Source of the DNA: DATJIG01 sp050260515 | GTDB lineage: Bacteria; Pseudomonadota; Alphaproteobacteria; SMXQ01 | DNA length: 64,000 bases | Assembly (NCBI GenBank): GCA_050260515.1 | Contig: JBLNCI010000048.1 | Coordinates: 62,001 to 126,000, forward strand | Reading direction: 5' to 3' | Shown here: in pieces, positions 24,527 through 34,353 of the stretch | Numbering within the stretch: the stretch's first letter is position 1 | Layout of the letters: the number at the start of each line of letters is the position of its first letter | Translations under genes and position numbers: made by a program | Notes under the pieces: model-generated | What the model was told of the DNA's origin: nothing | The model's input: the letters and a program-made list of their open reading frames with translations, nothing else | The model's database searches: none

Positions 24527-25909
24527 CTAGCGCAGACGCTCAGCCAGCAGGCGTACGCCGACGCTCGGACGCAGCGTCATCGCCATCACCGGAATCGGAA
24601 TCGGTCCGGGCCCGGGCCGGAACCGGAACCGCGCAAGCAAGGTCGTGAGGATGATCTGCGCCTGCATCATCGCGAAATTCGCGCCGATGCAGTTCCTCGG
24701 TCCCGCACCGAACGGCAGGTAGAGGTAGCGATCGCGCGCCTTCACCGGCTCCGGCGCGAAATTGTCGGGATCGAAGGCGTTCGGCCGCGTCCACCACATC
24801 TCGTGACGGTGCAGCGCATAGATCGGCAGGAACAGCACGTCGTTCGGCTCGATCACGCGCCCGCACAGCTCGTCGCGCTCGCGCACGTTCCGCGCCAGCA
24901 CGCCGACCGGGGGATAGAGCCTCATCGCTTCTTCGATCACCTGCCGAACGTACGGGGCTGCCGCGAGATCATCGGCGGCCGCGGCCGGCTTGCCGCCGAT
25001 CGCCGCTTCCGCTTCGGACCGGGCGCGCTCCTGGAGGTCCGGGAACCACGCCAGCAGCAACAGCGCCCATGACAGCGCGAGCGCCGTGGTCTCGTGACCC
25101 GCGACAATGAAGAACTGCATGTTGTGCAGCAGGTCGGTCGGCGACATCCGGCGCCCGGTCTCCGGGTCCTCGGCCTTCATCATGTAATCGAGGAGATCGT
25201 CGGCCTTGCCGGTGGCTTCGCGCCGCCGCGCCTCGATCGCTGCGGCCACCATGGCGTGCATCGTCTTCACGGCGCCGCGCCCGAGAATTTCCCCGGGCCT
25301 CGGCAGCCACTCGGGGACCCGGAGAAAATCGAGCAGAGATGCCTTTCCGACGGTCTCGAAGTAGCGCGTGATGGCCTCGCCGTACGCCGCCGCGTCGAAG
25401 TGCTCGCGGCCCGACAGGGCGACTTCGCAGATCACGTCGAAGGTCGCCGAGAGCATTTCCGAGACCATCTCGGCCTCGCCACCGCACGCCGCCAGTCGCT
25501 CCACCGTCCGCGCGGCGGTCGCCGTCATGACCGGAGCCAGCGATGTGACGTTGCGCTGGGCGAACACCGGAGCCACCGCCCGGCGCTGCCAGCGCCACGC
25601 CTCTCCCTCCGAGGTGAACAGGCTGTTGCCCACCGCGGGCCGCAGCATGCGCAGCATCACCTCGGATTTCGGATAGTTGTCGACGTTGTCGAGGAAGACA
25701 CGGCGCAGCGCCGCCGGATCCTGGACCATGTGCCAGCGGGCGCCCATGCGTCCTGAGACGATGGGCTGGCGGTACGCGAGACCGGGGATGATCTCCAGGA
25801 CGTTGGTGCGCGCCGCGCGGATGCTTTGGAACAGGGACAGCGGGCGGACCGGCGGACGGACGGACGGCGGAAACGCCTCGTCCCGGAATTTCGGCGCGGC
25901 CTCCGTCAT
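24527..25909 (-). CDS. Cytochrome P450
   Basis: This 460-residue soluble P450 monooxygenase has the oxygen-activation I-helix AGHETT (270-275), the K-helix ExxR (Glu327-Arg330) and the heme loop FGAGPRNCIG with the thiolate ligand Cys407. The soluble, full-length form needs separate redox partners; no ferredoxin or reductase is adjacent. The sequence looks more like CYP4/CYP102-type heme domains than the usual bacterial class I group. It starts 21 bp after dusB ends, so the two are probably co-transcribed. Substrate unknown. Confidence 0.96.
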   Translation of the reverse strand: MTEAAPKFRDEAFPPSVRPPVRPLSLFQSIRAARTNVLEIIPGLAYRQPIVSGRMGARWHMVQDPAALRRVFLDNVDNYPKSEVMLRMLRPAVGNSLFTSEGEAWRWQRRAVAPVFAQRNVTSLAPVMTATAARTVERLAACGGEAEMVSEMLSATFDVICEVALSGREHFDAAAYGEAITRYFETVGKASLLDFLRVPEWLPRPGEILGRGAVKTMHAMVAAAIEARRREATGKADDLLDYMMKAEDPETGRRMSPTDLLHNMQFFIVAGHETTALALSWALLLLAWFPDLQERARSEAEAAIGGKPAAAADDLAAAPYVRQVIEEAMRLYPPVGVLARNVRERDELCGRVIEPNDVLFLPIYALHRHEMWWTRPNAFDPDNFAPEPVKARDRYLYLPFGAGPRNCIGANFAMMQAQIILTTLLARFRFRPGPGPIPIPVMAMTLRPSVGVRLLAERLR

Positions 25910-25930
25910 CGCAGCGGCCTCCGCTCTCGG

Positions 25931-26953
25931 TCAGGCGGCGGGTGCGAGAGCGCCCGCGTCCCGCCCGTCGGTCCAAAGCGCGGTGATCGCCGCTTCGACC
26001 TCGCCCGGCGACTCCAGGCGGCACAACCGCGACTTCATCGCGCGGCGCGTGGCCGCATCCGGGTTCCATGGCGCGTTCTCGACGTACCAGCCGAGGTGCT
26101 TGCGGAACACCTTGAGCCCGAGGGCGTCCCCGTAGAAGCGAAGCGAGTCGGCGAAGTGTTCCAGCAGGATGGCGAGCCGGTCCGCGAGCGTCGGCTCCTG
26201 CATTGGCTCCCCGGTAGCGAGCGCTCGGTCGATCGCCGATGCGATCCACGGGCGACCATAGCTGCCGCGGCCGATCATCACCGCATCGGCGCCGGATTGC
26301 TGCAGCGCCGCGCGGGCAGACTCCGCGTCGACGATGTCGCCGTTGACGATCACCGGCAGACTGGTCTCCTGCTTCACCAGGGCAACCGCCCTCCAGTCGA
26401 CGTTACCGGTGTAGAACTGCTGCCGGGTGCGTCCGTGAACCGTGATCGCTTGCACGCCGGCCCGTTCGGCACGCGCCGCGAGCTCGGGCGCGTTGCGGCA
26501 CGTGTCGTCCCAGCCCAGCCGCATCTTCAGCGTTACCGGCCGCGAAGTCGCCGCGACGGTCGCCGCGATCAGGCGCTCGGCGTTATCGAGATCGCGCATC
26601 AGCGCCGAACCGGACAGGCCGCCGGTCACTTCCTTGGCCGGGCACCCCATGTTGATGTCGACGATGTCGGCGCCGGCGGCTTCCGCCATCGCCGCGCCCT
26701 TGGCGAGGAACTCGGCCTTGCGGCCGACCAACTGGATGACCGTGAGCGGGAGGCCATCGCCGACGGCGGCGCGGCGCACCACGTCGGGGCGGCCGCGGGC
26801 GAACTCCTCGCAGGCGACCATCTCGGTCGCGACGTACGCGGCGCCGAGACGGGATGCCGCGCGACGGAACGGCAGGTCCGAGACGCCGGTCATCGGCGCG
26901 GTCAGCACCCTGCCGCCGATCTCCACGTCGCCGATCTTCAATGTTGCGGTCAC
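25931..26953 (-). CDS. dusB: tRNA-dihydrouridine synthase B
   Basis: This 340-residue FMN enzyme reduces uridine to dihydrouridine in tRNA. It has the FMN-binding TAPMTGVSDLPFR and the active-site NMGCPAKEVTGG with Cys104, and the (beta/alpha)8 barrel followed by a helical tRNA-binding domain. The start is a GTG at 26953 with AGGG six bases upstream. In many alphaproteobacteria dusB precedes ntrBC; here it is followed by the P450 instead. Confidence 0.95.
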   Translation of the reverse strand: MTATLKIGDVEIGGRVLTAPMTGVSDLPFRRAASRLGAAYVATEMVACEEFARGRPDVVRRAAVGDGLPLTVIQLVGRKAEFLAKGAAMAEAAGADIVDINMGCPAKEVTGGLSGSALMRDLDNAERLIAATVAATSRPVTLKMRLGWDDTCRNAPELAARAERAGVQAITVHGRTRQQFYTGNVDWRAVALVKQETSLPVIVNGDIVDAESARAALQQSGADAVMIGRGSYGRPWIASAIDRALATGEPMQEPTLADRLAILLEHFADSLRFYGDALGLKVFRKHLGWYVENAPWNPDAATRRAMKSRLCRLESPGEVEAAITALWTDGRDAGALAPAA

Positions 26954-27106
26954 ATCAGCCCTCGTTCGGGGCGCTTCATAGCACAGGACAGCCTATCCCG
27001 TCCCGGCCCGCCCCTCGGCGACTTCCGCGCCTTCACCGCCTCGCCTACACTCCCGCCAAGCTTGAACAGATCGGGATCACAAAATCAGATCCTCGGGGAG
27101 AAAACG

Positions 27107-28051
27107 ATGTCCACCCATCCTTTCCGTAGCGCGCTCGCCGCGCTGGCGCTTGCTGCCGTCGCCGTCGGCGCGCCGGCGCTGGCCGACACCATGGTGCAAC
27201 ACAAGATCGCCGACGACGTCTACTTCATGCAGAACGACCGCGGTTCGTCCAACGCGGCGTTCTTCATCACGCCCGACGGCGTGCTGGTCTTCGACGCCGA
27301 CCTCAAGACCGCCGATCAGGTGCTGGCCGCGATCCGCAAGCTCACCGACAAGAAGGTAACGTACCTGATCACGTCGCATTCCGCCGGAGACCACGCGACG
27401 GGCATGTGGATCTATCGCGAGGACAAGCCGACCTTCATCGCCACGCGTACGCAGGCGCGCGACTACTACATGCAGGCGGGATCGGAGTTCGCTGAGCGCA
27501 AGGGCAGCAACAACCCCGAGTGGGCGCACTACAAGAACGCCGAGATGGTGCTGCCGGACATCGCCTTCGACGGCGGCATGACCCTCAAGTTCGGCGGCCT
27601 TACCTTCCACCTTACCGACGAGGGGCACGGCCATTCCACCTCCGATCTCACGGTCTACGTGCCGGAGAAGCGCATCATGCTGATGGGCGATCTGCTCGAC
27701 ACCGAGATCCACCCCGGCCAGAGCGAGTCCGGCGAAATCTTCTACGCGAACGTCGACGGGTGGGTCGCGCACCTGGACAACGTCATCAACCGCCACCTGC
27801 CGGTCGACACCTATGTCCCCGGCCACGGGCCCGTCCATGTCGGGCGCGGCGTTGCCGATCTCGAGGAGCAGAAGCGTTACTTCCTCGTCATGCGCGACGA
27901 AGTATCGAAGCTGCTGGCGAAGGGAAAAACCGTCGAGCAGATCAAGAAGGAGCTTGTCGTGCCGAAGGAGTTCGCGCACTACCAGCGCAAGCCCCGCCTC
28001 GACACCTTCATCAAGCTCTACGTCGGGCAACTCACCGAGACAGGCTACTGA
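27107..28051 (+). CDS. Secreted metallo-beta-lactamase-fold hydrolase with an altered zinc motif
   Basis: This 314-residue protein has a signal peptide (to ALA, about 26 residues) and an MBL fold. The usual HxHxDH is replaced by HSAGDH (91-96), so the second His is Ala93. Other ligands remain: His174 or His176 (GHGHSTSD), Asp195 (LMGDLLD) and His240 (VPGHGPVH). Loss of one site-1 ligand could leave a single-metal or inactive site. GGGGAG precedes the ATG at 27107; the long open frame upstream is antisense to dusB. It is divergent from dusB and probably monocistronic. Relatives in quinoprotein-linked methanol or thiosulfate pathways exist, but none of those genes is here. Confidence 0.85.
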   Translation: MSTHPFRSALAALALAAVAVGAPALADTMVQHKIADDVYFMQNDRGSSNAAFFITPDGVLVFDADLKTADQVLAAIRKLTDKKVTYLITSHSAGDHATGMWIYREDKPTFIATRTQARDYYMQAGSEFAERKGSNNPEWAHYKNAEMVLPDIAFDGGMTLKFGGLTFHLTDEGHGHSTSDLTVYVPEKRIMLMGDLLDTEIHPGQSESGEIFYANVDGWVAHLDNVINRHLPVDTYVPGHGPVHVGRGVADLEEQKRYFLVMRDEVSKLLAKGKTVEQIKKELVVPKEFAHYQRKPRLDTFIKLYVGQLTETGY

Positions 28052-28134
28052 CCGTTACGACCGCAGCGAACGGCGGCGGCCGGAGAGGTCCGGCCGCCGC
28101 CGAGTTCTGGGTCGATAGCCAGTCGTTGCGGGGA

Positions 28135-28365
28135 TTACAGCGCCGTTCGGGCGTGCTGGTCGTCGCACCACTCGCGGATGACCTCGCCGTTGGCCCCGCC
28201 GATCGAATCGGCGACGTGCTCCATCTTCACCCGCGCGTGGTGGCCCTTGGAGGTGGTGAACACCAGCCACGTTCCGTCGCCGCGGGCGAGCACCCGCAGC
28301 TCCGCTTCCGCCATGGTCGGCTCGCCGGGAAGCCCTTCGCCCGCATGATCCTGTCGCGATTGCAT
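28135..28365 (-). CDS. Small conserved-looking protein, unknown function
   Basis: This 76-residue protein carries ELRVLARGDGTWLVFTTSKGH and a helix with HVADSIGGANGEVIREWCDDQ. No domain was recognised. A strong GGAGG lies five bases before the ATG at 28365; an internal ATG at 28314 would give 59 residues that hold all the recognisable secondary structure. It follows the VOC gene by 69 bp on the same strand. Confidence 0.5.
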   Translation of the reverse strand: MQSRQDHAGEGLPGEPTMAEAELRVLARGDGTWLVFTTSKGHHARVKMEHVADSIGGANGEVIREWCDDQHARTAL

Positions 28366-28434
28366 GCCGCCCTCCTCTGCGCAGACAGAGGGTAAGCCGC
28401 TGAGGCAGCGAAAGGTTCCAGCCGCTGGAGACCG

Positions 28435-28800
28435 CTACCGTTGCTTGTGGCAGACCGCCTCGATGTTGTGGCCGTCCGGGTCGAAGACGAAGGCCCCGTA
28501 GTAGTTCGCGTGATATTCGGCGCGGATGCCGGGCTTTCCGTTGTCGAGCCCGCCCGCGGCGATCGCGGCCTCGTAGAAGGCCCGGACCTGCTCGCGGCTG
28601 TCGGCGGTGAAGGCGAGGTGCATCGGGCCGGGCGGGACCCCGTGGTTGCCGAACCAGAATCCCGGCTTCCCCGCCTTCCCGAGCATCGTCCACTCGGGCC
28701 CTTCCTTGACCACAACGATACCGAGCGGCGCCAGCGCGGCGAGATAGAACGCCCGGCTCTTCTTGTACGACGCGACCCCGAAGCCGATGTGATCGAACAT
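28435..28800 (-). CDS. VOC-family (glyoxalase-like) protein
   Basis: This 121-residue protein has the vicinal-oxygen-chelate beta-alpha-beta-beta-beta pattern: MFDHIGFGVASYKKSRAFYLAAL at the start and FVFDPDGHNIEAVCH at the end. Likely metal ligands are His4, His64 (PGPMHLAF) and Glu115. Such proteins act on glyoxal-type adducts or confer resistance to small compounds; the substrate is unknown. I take the ATG at 28800, where GGAG lies upstream and the fold begins. Confidence 0.85.
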   Translation of the reverse strand: MFDHIGFGVASYKKSRAFYLAALAPLGIVVVKEGPEWTMLGKAGKPGFWFGNHGVPPGPMHLAFTADSREQVRAFYEAAIAAGGLDNGKPGIRAEYHANYYGAFVFDPDGHNIEAVCHKQR

Positions 28801-28943
28801 CCGCCCACTCCCTGCTGACCACCACACTGCGGAAACGCCTCGGAGGCGCGAGCGTTTCCGTGACCAACGCCGCGGCCGCGAGCCCGGGCCGGGCCATCAC
28901 GATGGCCCACACATGATTACTAAATATTTACGCGTGAGGAGCG

Positions 28944-30776
28944 TCAGGCAGCCGGCGCCGCGTCGTCGATCAGCAGTTCGACGCGCTCGGTTCCCATCCA
29001 GTCGTCGAGGCGGAGCTTGCCGGCGACATGGATCGATCGCCCCTGCGCCTCCAGCAGCGCCTTGCCGAGGGGCTGGTCGGCTGAGCGGAAGGACATCGCC
29101 TTGATACGGCCGCCGCCGTTTCCGGTCAGGAACACCCGGATGTGGTCTTCACCGATTCGCTCCGCCTTGCCGATGCGGGCGTGCATCAGGGCGAACCGCG
29201 GCTCCGGGTTCCCGGCGCCGAAAGGACCGAGCTTCGAGACGAGGCGGCAGAGATCCGGCCGCGCACCCTCGACCGCGAGCGTTCCATCGATGGAGATCGC
29301 GCGGCCGGCCTCGCCTTCGGCGCGCGCCCTCGTCAGGTCGGCAGCAAGGCGCTCGGCGAGGAACGACACGAGATCCCCGACCTTGCCGCTTTCCACGGTG
29401 AGCCCGGCGGCCATCGGGTGTCCGCCGCCGTTGGTCAGCAGCCCCGCCTGTCGCGCGGCGATCACCGCAGTCCCGAGGTCCACGCCCTTGACCGAGCGTC
29501 CCGAGCCCTTGCCGATGCCGTCGCTCAGCGCGACGACGATCGCGGGGCGGTTGAAGCGCTCCACGAGCCGCGAGGCGACGATGCCGATGACGCCCGGGTG
29601 CCAGCCTTCCGAGCACGCGAATGCGAGCGCGTTCTCGCCGGAATTGCTGCCGATGCCCTTCGCGAGATTGGCCGCGACCTGGGCCTCCGCCTCGACGAGC
29701 ACGCGTGCTTCGATCTCGCGCCGCTCGGTGTTGTAGGCGTCGAGCCGGCGGGCGAGCTCGCGCGCCTCGTCGGGGTCCTCGGTCGAGAGGATACGCGCGC
29801 CCAGCGTCGATTCGCCGACGCGGCCGCCGGCGTTGACGCGAGGTCCGAGCAGAAAGCAGAGGTGCCAGGCGTCGGGACGCTTGTCGAGCCGCGCGACCTC
29901 GGCAAGCGCGTTGAGACCGACGTTGCCGCGCTGCGCCGCGACCTTGAGGCCCTGGGTCACCAGCACGCGGTTCAGTCCGGTGAGCTTGACGACGTCGCAC
30001 ACCGTCCCCAGCGCGACGATGTCGAGCCACTGCACGGGGTTTGGCTCGCCGCGCTTGCCGCCGCCCTGCAGTCCGTACCAGCCCGCGCCACGCAGGCAGC
30101 GGTTGACGGCGACCACGAGCAGGAACGCGACGCCGACGGCGGCGAGATTGCCGTGGGGCGAGGTCTCGTCGAGACGGTTCGGATTCACCACCGCGTACGC
30201 CAGCGGCAACGCAGGCTCGGCGACGTGATGGTCGACAACGATGACGTCGAGGCCGGCCTCTTTCCCCTCGGCGAGCGCCGCGTGCGCCGTCGTGCCGCAG
30301 TCGACGGTCACGACCACCTTCACACCCTTGGCGGCGAGAGCGCGTAGCGCCGGGCCGTTGGGTCCGTAGCCCTCCTTCAGGCGATCAGGGATGTAGAAGG
30401 TCGCGTTCGCGCCGACGGCGCGGAAGAATCGCAAAAGCAGCGCCGTCGAGGTCGCGCCGTCGACGTCGTAGTCGCCGAAGATCGCGATCGGCTCGCCGGA
30501 CTGCACCGCCCGCGTCAGCCGCTCCGCGGCGCGGTCCATGTCCTTCAGGTGCGACGGATCGGGGAATCCGTCCTTCAACGTGGGATTGAGGAAGCGGTCC
30601 GCCTCGTCGACACCGACGCCGCGCGACGCCAGCAGCCGCGCGAAGATCTCCGGCACCCCGAGGCGCTGGGACAGCAGCAGCGTCGCGCGCTCGTCGGGAG
30701 CGCGCAGACGCCACGCACGACCGGTGAAGGATGACGTTACGTCGAACGGAGCCGCGAGGGTGTCCGTCTCGGCCAT
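28944..30776 (-). CDS. recJ: Single-stranded-DNA-specific exonuclease RecJ
   Basis: This 610-residue 5'-3' ssDNA exonuclease acts in recombination and mismatch repair. It has the DHH-family motifs FGDYDVDGATST and VVDHH, the LGPRVNAGGR stretch, and the DHHA1 motif with NGGGHPMAAGLT (usual SGGGH). The OB-fold C-terminus is present. The ATG at 30776 shares one base with the glpX stop (TGATG), so translation is coupled. The 78 codons open upstream are glpX antiframe and are not used. It is the last gene of the aminotransferase-hom-glpX-recJ order found in many alphaproteobacteria. Confidence 0.96.
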   Translation of the reverse strand: MAETDTLAAPFDVTSSFTGRAWRLRAPDERATLLLSQRLGVPEIFARLLASRGVGVDEADRFLNPTLKDGFPDPSHLKDMDRAAERLTRAVQSGEPIAIFGDYDVDGATSTALLLRFFRAVGANATFYIPDRLKEGYGPNGPALRALAAKGVKVVVTVDCGTTAHAALAEGKEAGLDVIVVDHHVAEPALPLAYAVVNPNRLDETSPHGNLAAVGVAFLLVVAVNRCLRGAGWYGLQGGGKRGEPNPVQWLDIVALGTVCDVVKLTGLNRVLVTQGLKVAAQRGNVGLNALAEVARLDKRPDAWHLCFLLGPRVNAGGRVGESTLGARILSTEDPDEARELARRLDAYNTERREIEARVLVEAEAQVAANLAKGIGSNSGENALAFACSEGWHPGVIGIVASRLVERFNRPAIVVALSDGIGKGSGRSVKGVDLGTAVIAARQAGLLTNGGGHPMAAGLTVESGKVGDLVSFLAERLAADLTRARAEGEAGRAISIDGTLAVEGARPDLCRLVSKLGPFGAGNPEPRFALMHARIGKAERIGEDHIRVFLTGNGGGRIKAMSFRSADQPLGKALLEAQGRSIHVAGKLRLDDWMGTERVELLIDDAAPAA

Positions 30777-31795
30777 CAGCTCGCGATCAGGTGATCGCTG
30801 CTCTTGATGGTGAAATTGTGCGTCGCCTGGATCTTGCGCACGGTGCCGCTCTTCGAGCGCATGATGATCGACTCCGTCACCGCGCCACCGGGGAAACGGC
30901 GCACGCCGTGGAGCAGCGTGCCGTCGGTGACGCCGGTTGCGGCGAACATCACGTTGCCCTTGGCGAGGTCGAGAAGGCCGTACTTGCGATTGAGGTCGGT
31001 CACGCCCCACTTCGCGGCGCGGGCGCGCTCGTCGTCGTTGCGGAAGATCAGCCGCCCCTGCATGAAGCCGCCGATGCAGCGCAGCGCCGCGGCGGCAAGC
31101 ACGCCCTCCGGCGCGCCGCCGGAGCCGAGGTACATGTCGACGCCGCTGACCGGCTGGGACGTGGCGATCACGCCCGACACGTCGCCGTCGGAGATCAGCA
31201 TGATGCGGGCGCCGGCTTCGCGGACCTTGGCGATCAGCTCGGTGTGGCGCGGGCGGTCGAGGATGCAGACGACGAGATCGCTGACGTCGGCCTTCTTCGC
31301 CTTGGCGAGGTTGCGTAGGTTCTTGGCCGGCGTCTCATCGAGATCGACGACGCCGTCGGGCAATCCGCCGCCGACGGCGATCTTGTCCATGTAGACATCG
31401 GGCGCGTTGAGGAAGCCCTGGTGATCCGCCATCGCGATGACGGCGAGCGCGTTGTTGCCGCCCTTCGCGGTGATCGTCGTGCCTTCGAGCGGGTCGAGGG
31501 CGATGTCGATCCTCGGTCCGCCGAGCCCGACCTTCTCGCCGATGTAGAGCATCGGCGCCTCGTCGCGCTCACCTTCGCCGATGACGACGGTGCCGTCGAT
31601 GCACAGCCCGTTGAGCGCGGTGCGCATCGCGGTGACGGCCGCCTGGTCGGCGGCCTTCTCGTCGCCGCGGCCCATCAGCTTGGACGCGGCGAGCGCGGCG
31701 AACTCCGTCACGCGCACGGCCTCGAGCGCGAGGTTGCGATCCATGGCGGCGGCGGTTTCGACGGACTTCGGTTCCATCAGCTTCTGGTCAGGCAT
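30776..31795 (-). CDS. glpX: Class II fructose-1,6-bisphosphatase
   Basis: This 339-residue Mn/Mg-dependent phosphatase converts fructose 1,6-bisphosphate to fructose 6-phosphate in gluconeogenesis and, in some alphaproteobacteria, in the Calvin cycle. Visible are the metal site GEGERDEAPMLYIGE, the catalytic DPLEGTT, and the SGGAPEGV loop. The start is 2 bp after the hom stop and the end overlaps the recJ start by one base, showing a tight operon. Confidence 0.96.
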   Translation of the reverse strand: MPDQKLMEPKSVETAAAMDRNLALEAVRVTEFAALAASKLMGRGDEKAADQAAVTAMRTALNGLCIDGTVVIGEGERDEAPMLYIGEKVGLGGPRIDIALDPLEGTTITAKGGNNALAVIAMADHQGFLNAPDVYMDKIAVGGGLPDGVVDLDETPAKNLRNLAKAKKADVSDLVVCILDRPRHTELIAKVREAGARIMLISDGDVSGVIATSQPVSGVDMYLGSGGAPEGVLAAAALRCIGGFMQGRLIFRNDDERARAAKWGVTDLNRKYGLLDLAKGNVMFAATGVTDGTLLHGVRRFPGGAVTESIIMRSKSGTVRKIQATHNFTIKSSDHLIAS

Positions 31796-31797
31796 TG

Positions 31798-33090
31798 TCA
31801 GGGTTCCTCGATACGAATGACGCGCGGCGGCTCCTGCACGGTATCGAGCGCCGCGATTTTTGCAAGCGCCCGACGCATAGAGGATTCCCGCGTCTCGTGT
31901 GTGACAAGCACCACAGGAACCGCCTCTTTCGGGTCACGCGACCGCTGAAGCATGGATTCGAGCGAAATCCGCTGGTCGCGGAACGCCGCCGTGACGTCGG
32001 CGATCACGCCGGGGCGGTCGGTCACCATCAGGCGGATGTAATAGGCGCCGAGATGGCGCGTCATCGGCACCGCCCGGGCGGCCTCCAGCGAGCGCGCCGG
32101 GACCGAGAACGTAGGAACACGCACGCCGCGGGCGATGTCGACGAGGTCGCTCGCCACCGCCGAGGCGGTCGGCCCCTGCCCGGCGCCGCGGCCCTGGAAC
32201 ACCGCCTGGCCGACGAAGTCGCCCTCCGCGACCACGGCGTTGAACACGCCTTCCACGTGGGCGATCGGCGTGCCGAGGCGCACGAGGCACGGATGCACGC
32301 GCTGCTCGATGCCGGCCTCGGTGCGCGCGGCGAGCCCGAGCAGCTTGATGCGGAAACCGAGCTCGTCGGCGAACGCGATGTCGAGCGCGGTGACGTGGCG
32401 GATGCCCTCGACGTGCACCGCCTTGAAGTTGACCTTGCTGCCGAATGCGACCGCCGACAGCACCGCAAGCTTGTGCGCCGCGTCGATGCCGTCGACGTCG
32501 AACGACGGATCGGCCTCGGCGTAGCCCTTGTCCTGCGCCTCCTCGAGCACGTCGGTGAAGTCGCGCCCGGTGCGGCGCATCTCCGTGAGGATGTAGTTGC
32601 AGGTGCCGTTGAGGATCCCGTACACGCGCGACACGCGGTTGCCGGCGAGGCCTTCGCGCAACGCCTTGATGATCGGGATGCCGCCCGCGACCGCGGCCTC
32701 GAAGGCGAGCTGCACGCCCTTGCGCTCGGCGGCGAGCGCGAGCTCGGTGCCGTGATGGGCGAGCAGCGCCTTGTTCGCGGTCACCACCGCGCGGCCTGCC
32801 TTGATCGCCGTCTCGACAACGGCGCGCGCGGCGCCGGACGAGCCGCCGATCAGCTCGACGACGACGTCGATGCCGGGCGCCCTCGCCATCTTCACCGGAT
32901 CGTCGAACCAGCGGACCTTCGACAGGTCGACGCCGCGGTCCTTGGTCCGGTCACGGGCCGAGACGGCGACAAGGTTGAGCTTGCGCCCGCAGCGGCGCTC
33001 GAGCGCTTTCGCGTTCTCGTCGAGCAGGCGGACGACGCCGGTGCCGACCGTGCCGAGACCGGCGACGGCGATGTTGAGGGAGTCGCGCAT
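31798..33090 (-). CDS. hom: Homoserine dehydrogenase with ACT domain
   Basis: This 430-residue enzyme reduces aspartate semialdehyde to homoserine for methionine and threonine synthesis. It has an N-terminal NAD(P)-binding GLGTVGTGVV, the catalytic-domain segment GILNGTCNYILTEM and the EADPSFDVDGIDAAHKL signature with its catalytic Lys. A C-terminal ACT domain (from about 350, YYIRLMVTDRPGVIADV) suggests feedback inhibition by threonine. Length is standard. It starts 39 bp after the aminotransferase ends. Confidence 0.97.
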   Translation of the reverse strand: MRDSLNIAVAGLGTVGTGVVRLLDENAKALERRCGRKLNLVAVSARDRTKDRGVDLSKVRWFDDPVKMARAPGIDVVVELIGGSSGAARAVVETAIKAGRAVVTANKALLAHHGTELALAAERKGVQLAFEAAVAGGIPIIKALREGLAGNRVSRVYGILNGTCNYILTEMRRTGRDFTDVLEEAQDKGYAEADPSFDVDGIDAAHKLAVLSAVAFGSKVNFKAVHVEGIRHVTALDIAFADELGFRIKLLGLAARTEAGIEQRVHPCLVRLGTPIAHVEGVFNAVVAEGDFVGQAVFQGRGAGQGPTASAVASDLVDIARGVRVPTFSVPARSLEAARAVPMTRHLGAYYIRLMVTDRPGVIADVTAAFRDQRISLESMLQRSRDPKEAVPVVLVTHETRESSMRRALAKIAALDTVQEPPRVIRIEEP

Positions 33091-33129
33091 GATCAGCGGA
33101 GGCTCAGCGGCAGAGGAGCGGCGCGGCCA

Positions 33130-34353
33130 CTAGCGCGCCACCGCCCGGCTCTTCTCCACCTCGCCCAGCAGGCGGTCGGCGGAGCGCATGAACTGGCGCA
33201 CGTTGCGCGCCGCCTGACGGATGCGGTGGCGGTTCTCGACCAGCCCGATGCGCACGTGGTTGTCGCCGTACTCGCCGAAGCCGATGCCCGGCGAGACCGC
33301 GACCTTGGCCTCGCGCATCAGCAGCTTCGAGAACTCGAGCGAGCCCAGGTGCTCGAACGGCGGCGGGATCGGCGCCCACGCGAACATCGTCGCCGGCGGC
33401 GACGGGATGTTCCACCCGGCCTGGGCGAAGCTCTCGACCAGCACGTCGCGCCGCGCGCGATAGAGCTCGCGGATCTCGTCGACGCACTCCTGCGGACCGT
33501 TGAGCGCAGCGGTCGCCGCCACCTGGATCGGCGTGAACGCGCCGTAGTCGAGATAGCTCTTGATGCGGGTCAGCGCGTAGACGAGCCGCTTGTTGCCCGT
33601 CGCGAAGCCGATGCGCCAGCCCGGCATGTTGTAGGTCTTCGACACCGTGGTGAACTCGATCGCCACGTCCTTGGCGCCGGGCACCTGCAGAATCGAGGGT
33701 GGCGGCACCCCGTCGAAGTAGATCTCGGCGTACGCCAGATCCGACAGGATGAAGATGTTGTGGTAGCGGCAGAAGTCGACGACCTCGGCGTAGAAGTCGA
33801 GGCCCACGACCATCGCCGTCGGATTGGCCGGGAAGTTGAGCACGACCGCGAGCGGCGCCGGCACGCAGTGCTCGACCGCGCGCTTGAGGCCGGCCATGAA
33901 GTCGTGGCCGGGGCCGATCGGCACGTGGCTCACCGCCGCGCCGGCGATGATGAAGCCGTAGGGATGGATCGGATAGCTCGGGTTCGGGACGACGATGGTG
34001 TCGCCCGGCGAGGTGATGGCGCTCGCGAGATTGGCGAGGCCTTCCTTCGAGCCGATGGTGACGATCGTCTCGGTCTCGGGATCGACGTCGACGTTGAAGC
34101 GGCGCTTGTAATAGGCCGCGTTGGCGCGCCGCAGCCCGGGGATGCCGCGCGACACCGAGTAGCGGTGGGTGCGCGGGTCCTTCACGGCCTCGACCAGCTT
34201 GTCGACGATGTGCGGCGGCGTCGGCTGGTCCGGATTGCCCATGCCGAAATCGATGATGTCGTCGCCCGCGGCCCGCGCTCGCGCCTTCATCGCATTGACC
34301 TCGGCGAAGACGTACGGGGGAAGCCGTTTGATCCGGTAGAATTCCTGTTCCAT
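33130..34353 (-). CDS. Class I/II aminotransferase (alanine or LL-diaminopimelate aminotransferase type)
   Basis: This 407-residue PLP enzyme belongs to fold type I, subfamily I-gamma. The PLP lysine is in VSKTYNMPGWRIGF; NPSYPIHPYG and NFPANPTA also match. It resembles AlaC (glutamate-pyruvate transaminase) and LL-diaminopimelate aminotransferase, which similarity alone cannot separate. Position upstream of hom suggests a role in the aspartate family or alanine supply. It is first in the operon and ends 39 bp before hom. Confidence 0.92.
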   Translation of the reverse strand: MEQEFYRIKRLPPYVFAEVNAMKARARAAGDDIIDFGMGNPDQPTPPHIVDKLVEAVKDPRTHRYSVSRGIPGLRRANAAYYKRRFNVDVDPETETIVTIGSKEGLANLASAITSPGDTIVVPNPSYPIHPYGFIIAGAAVSHVPIGPGHDFMAGLKRAVEHCVPAPLAVVLNFPANPTAMVVGLDFYAEVVDFCRYHNIFILSDLAYAEIYFDGVPPPSILQVPGAKDVAIEFTTVSKTYNMPGWRIGFATGNKRLVYALTRIKSYLDYGAFTPIQVAATAALNGPQECVDEIRELYRARRDVLVESFAQAGWNIPSPPATMFAWAPIPPPFEHLGSLEFSKLLMREAKVAVSPGIGFGEYGDNHVRIGLVENRHRIRQAARNVRQFMRSADRLLGEVEKSRAVAR

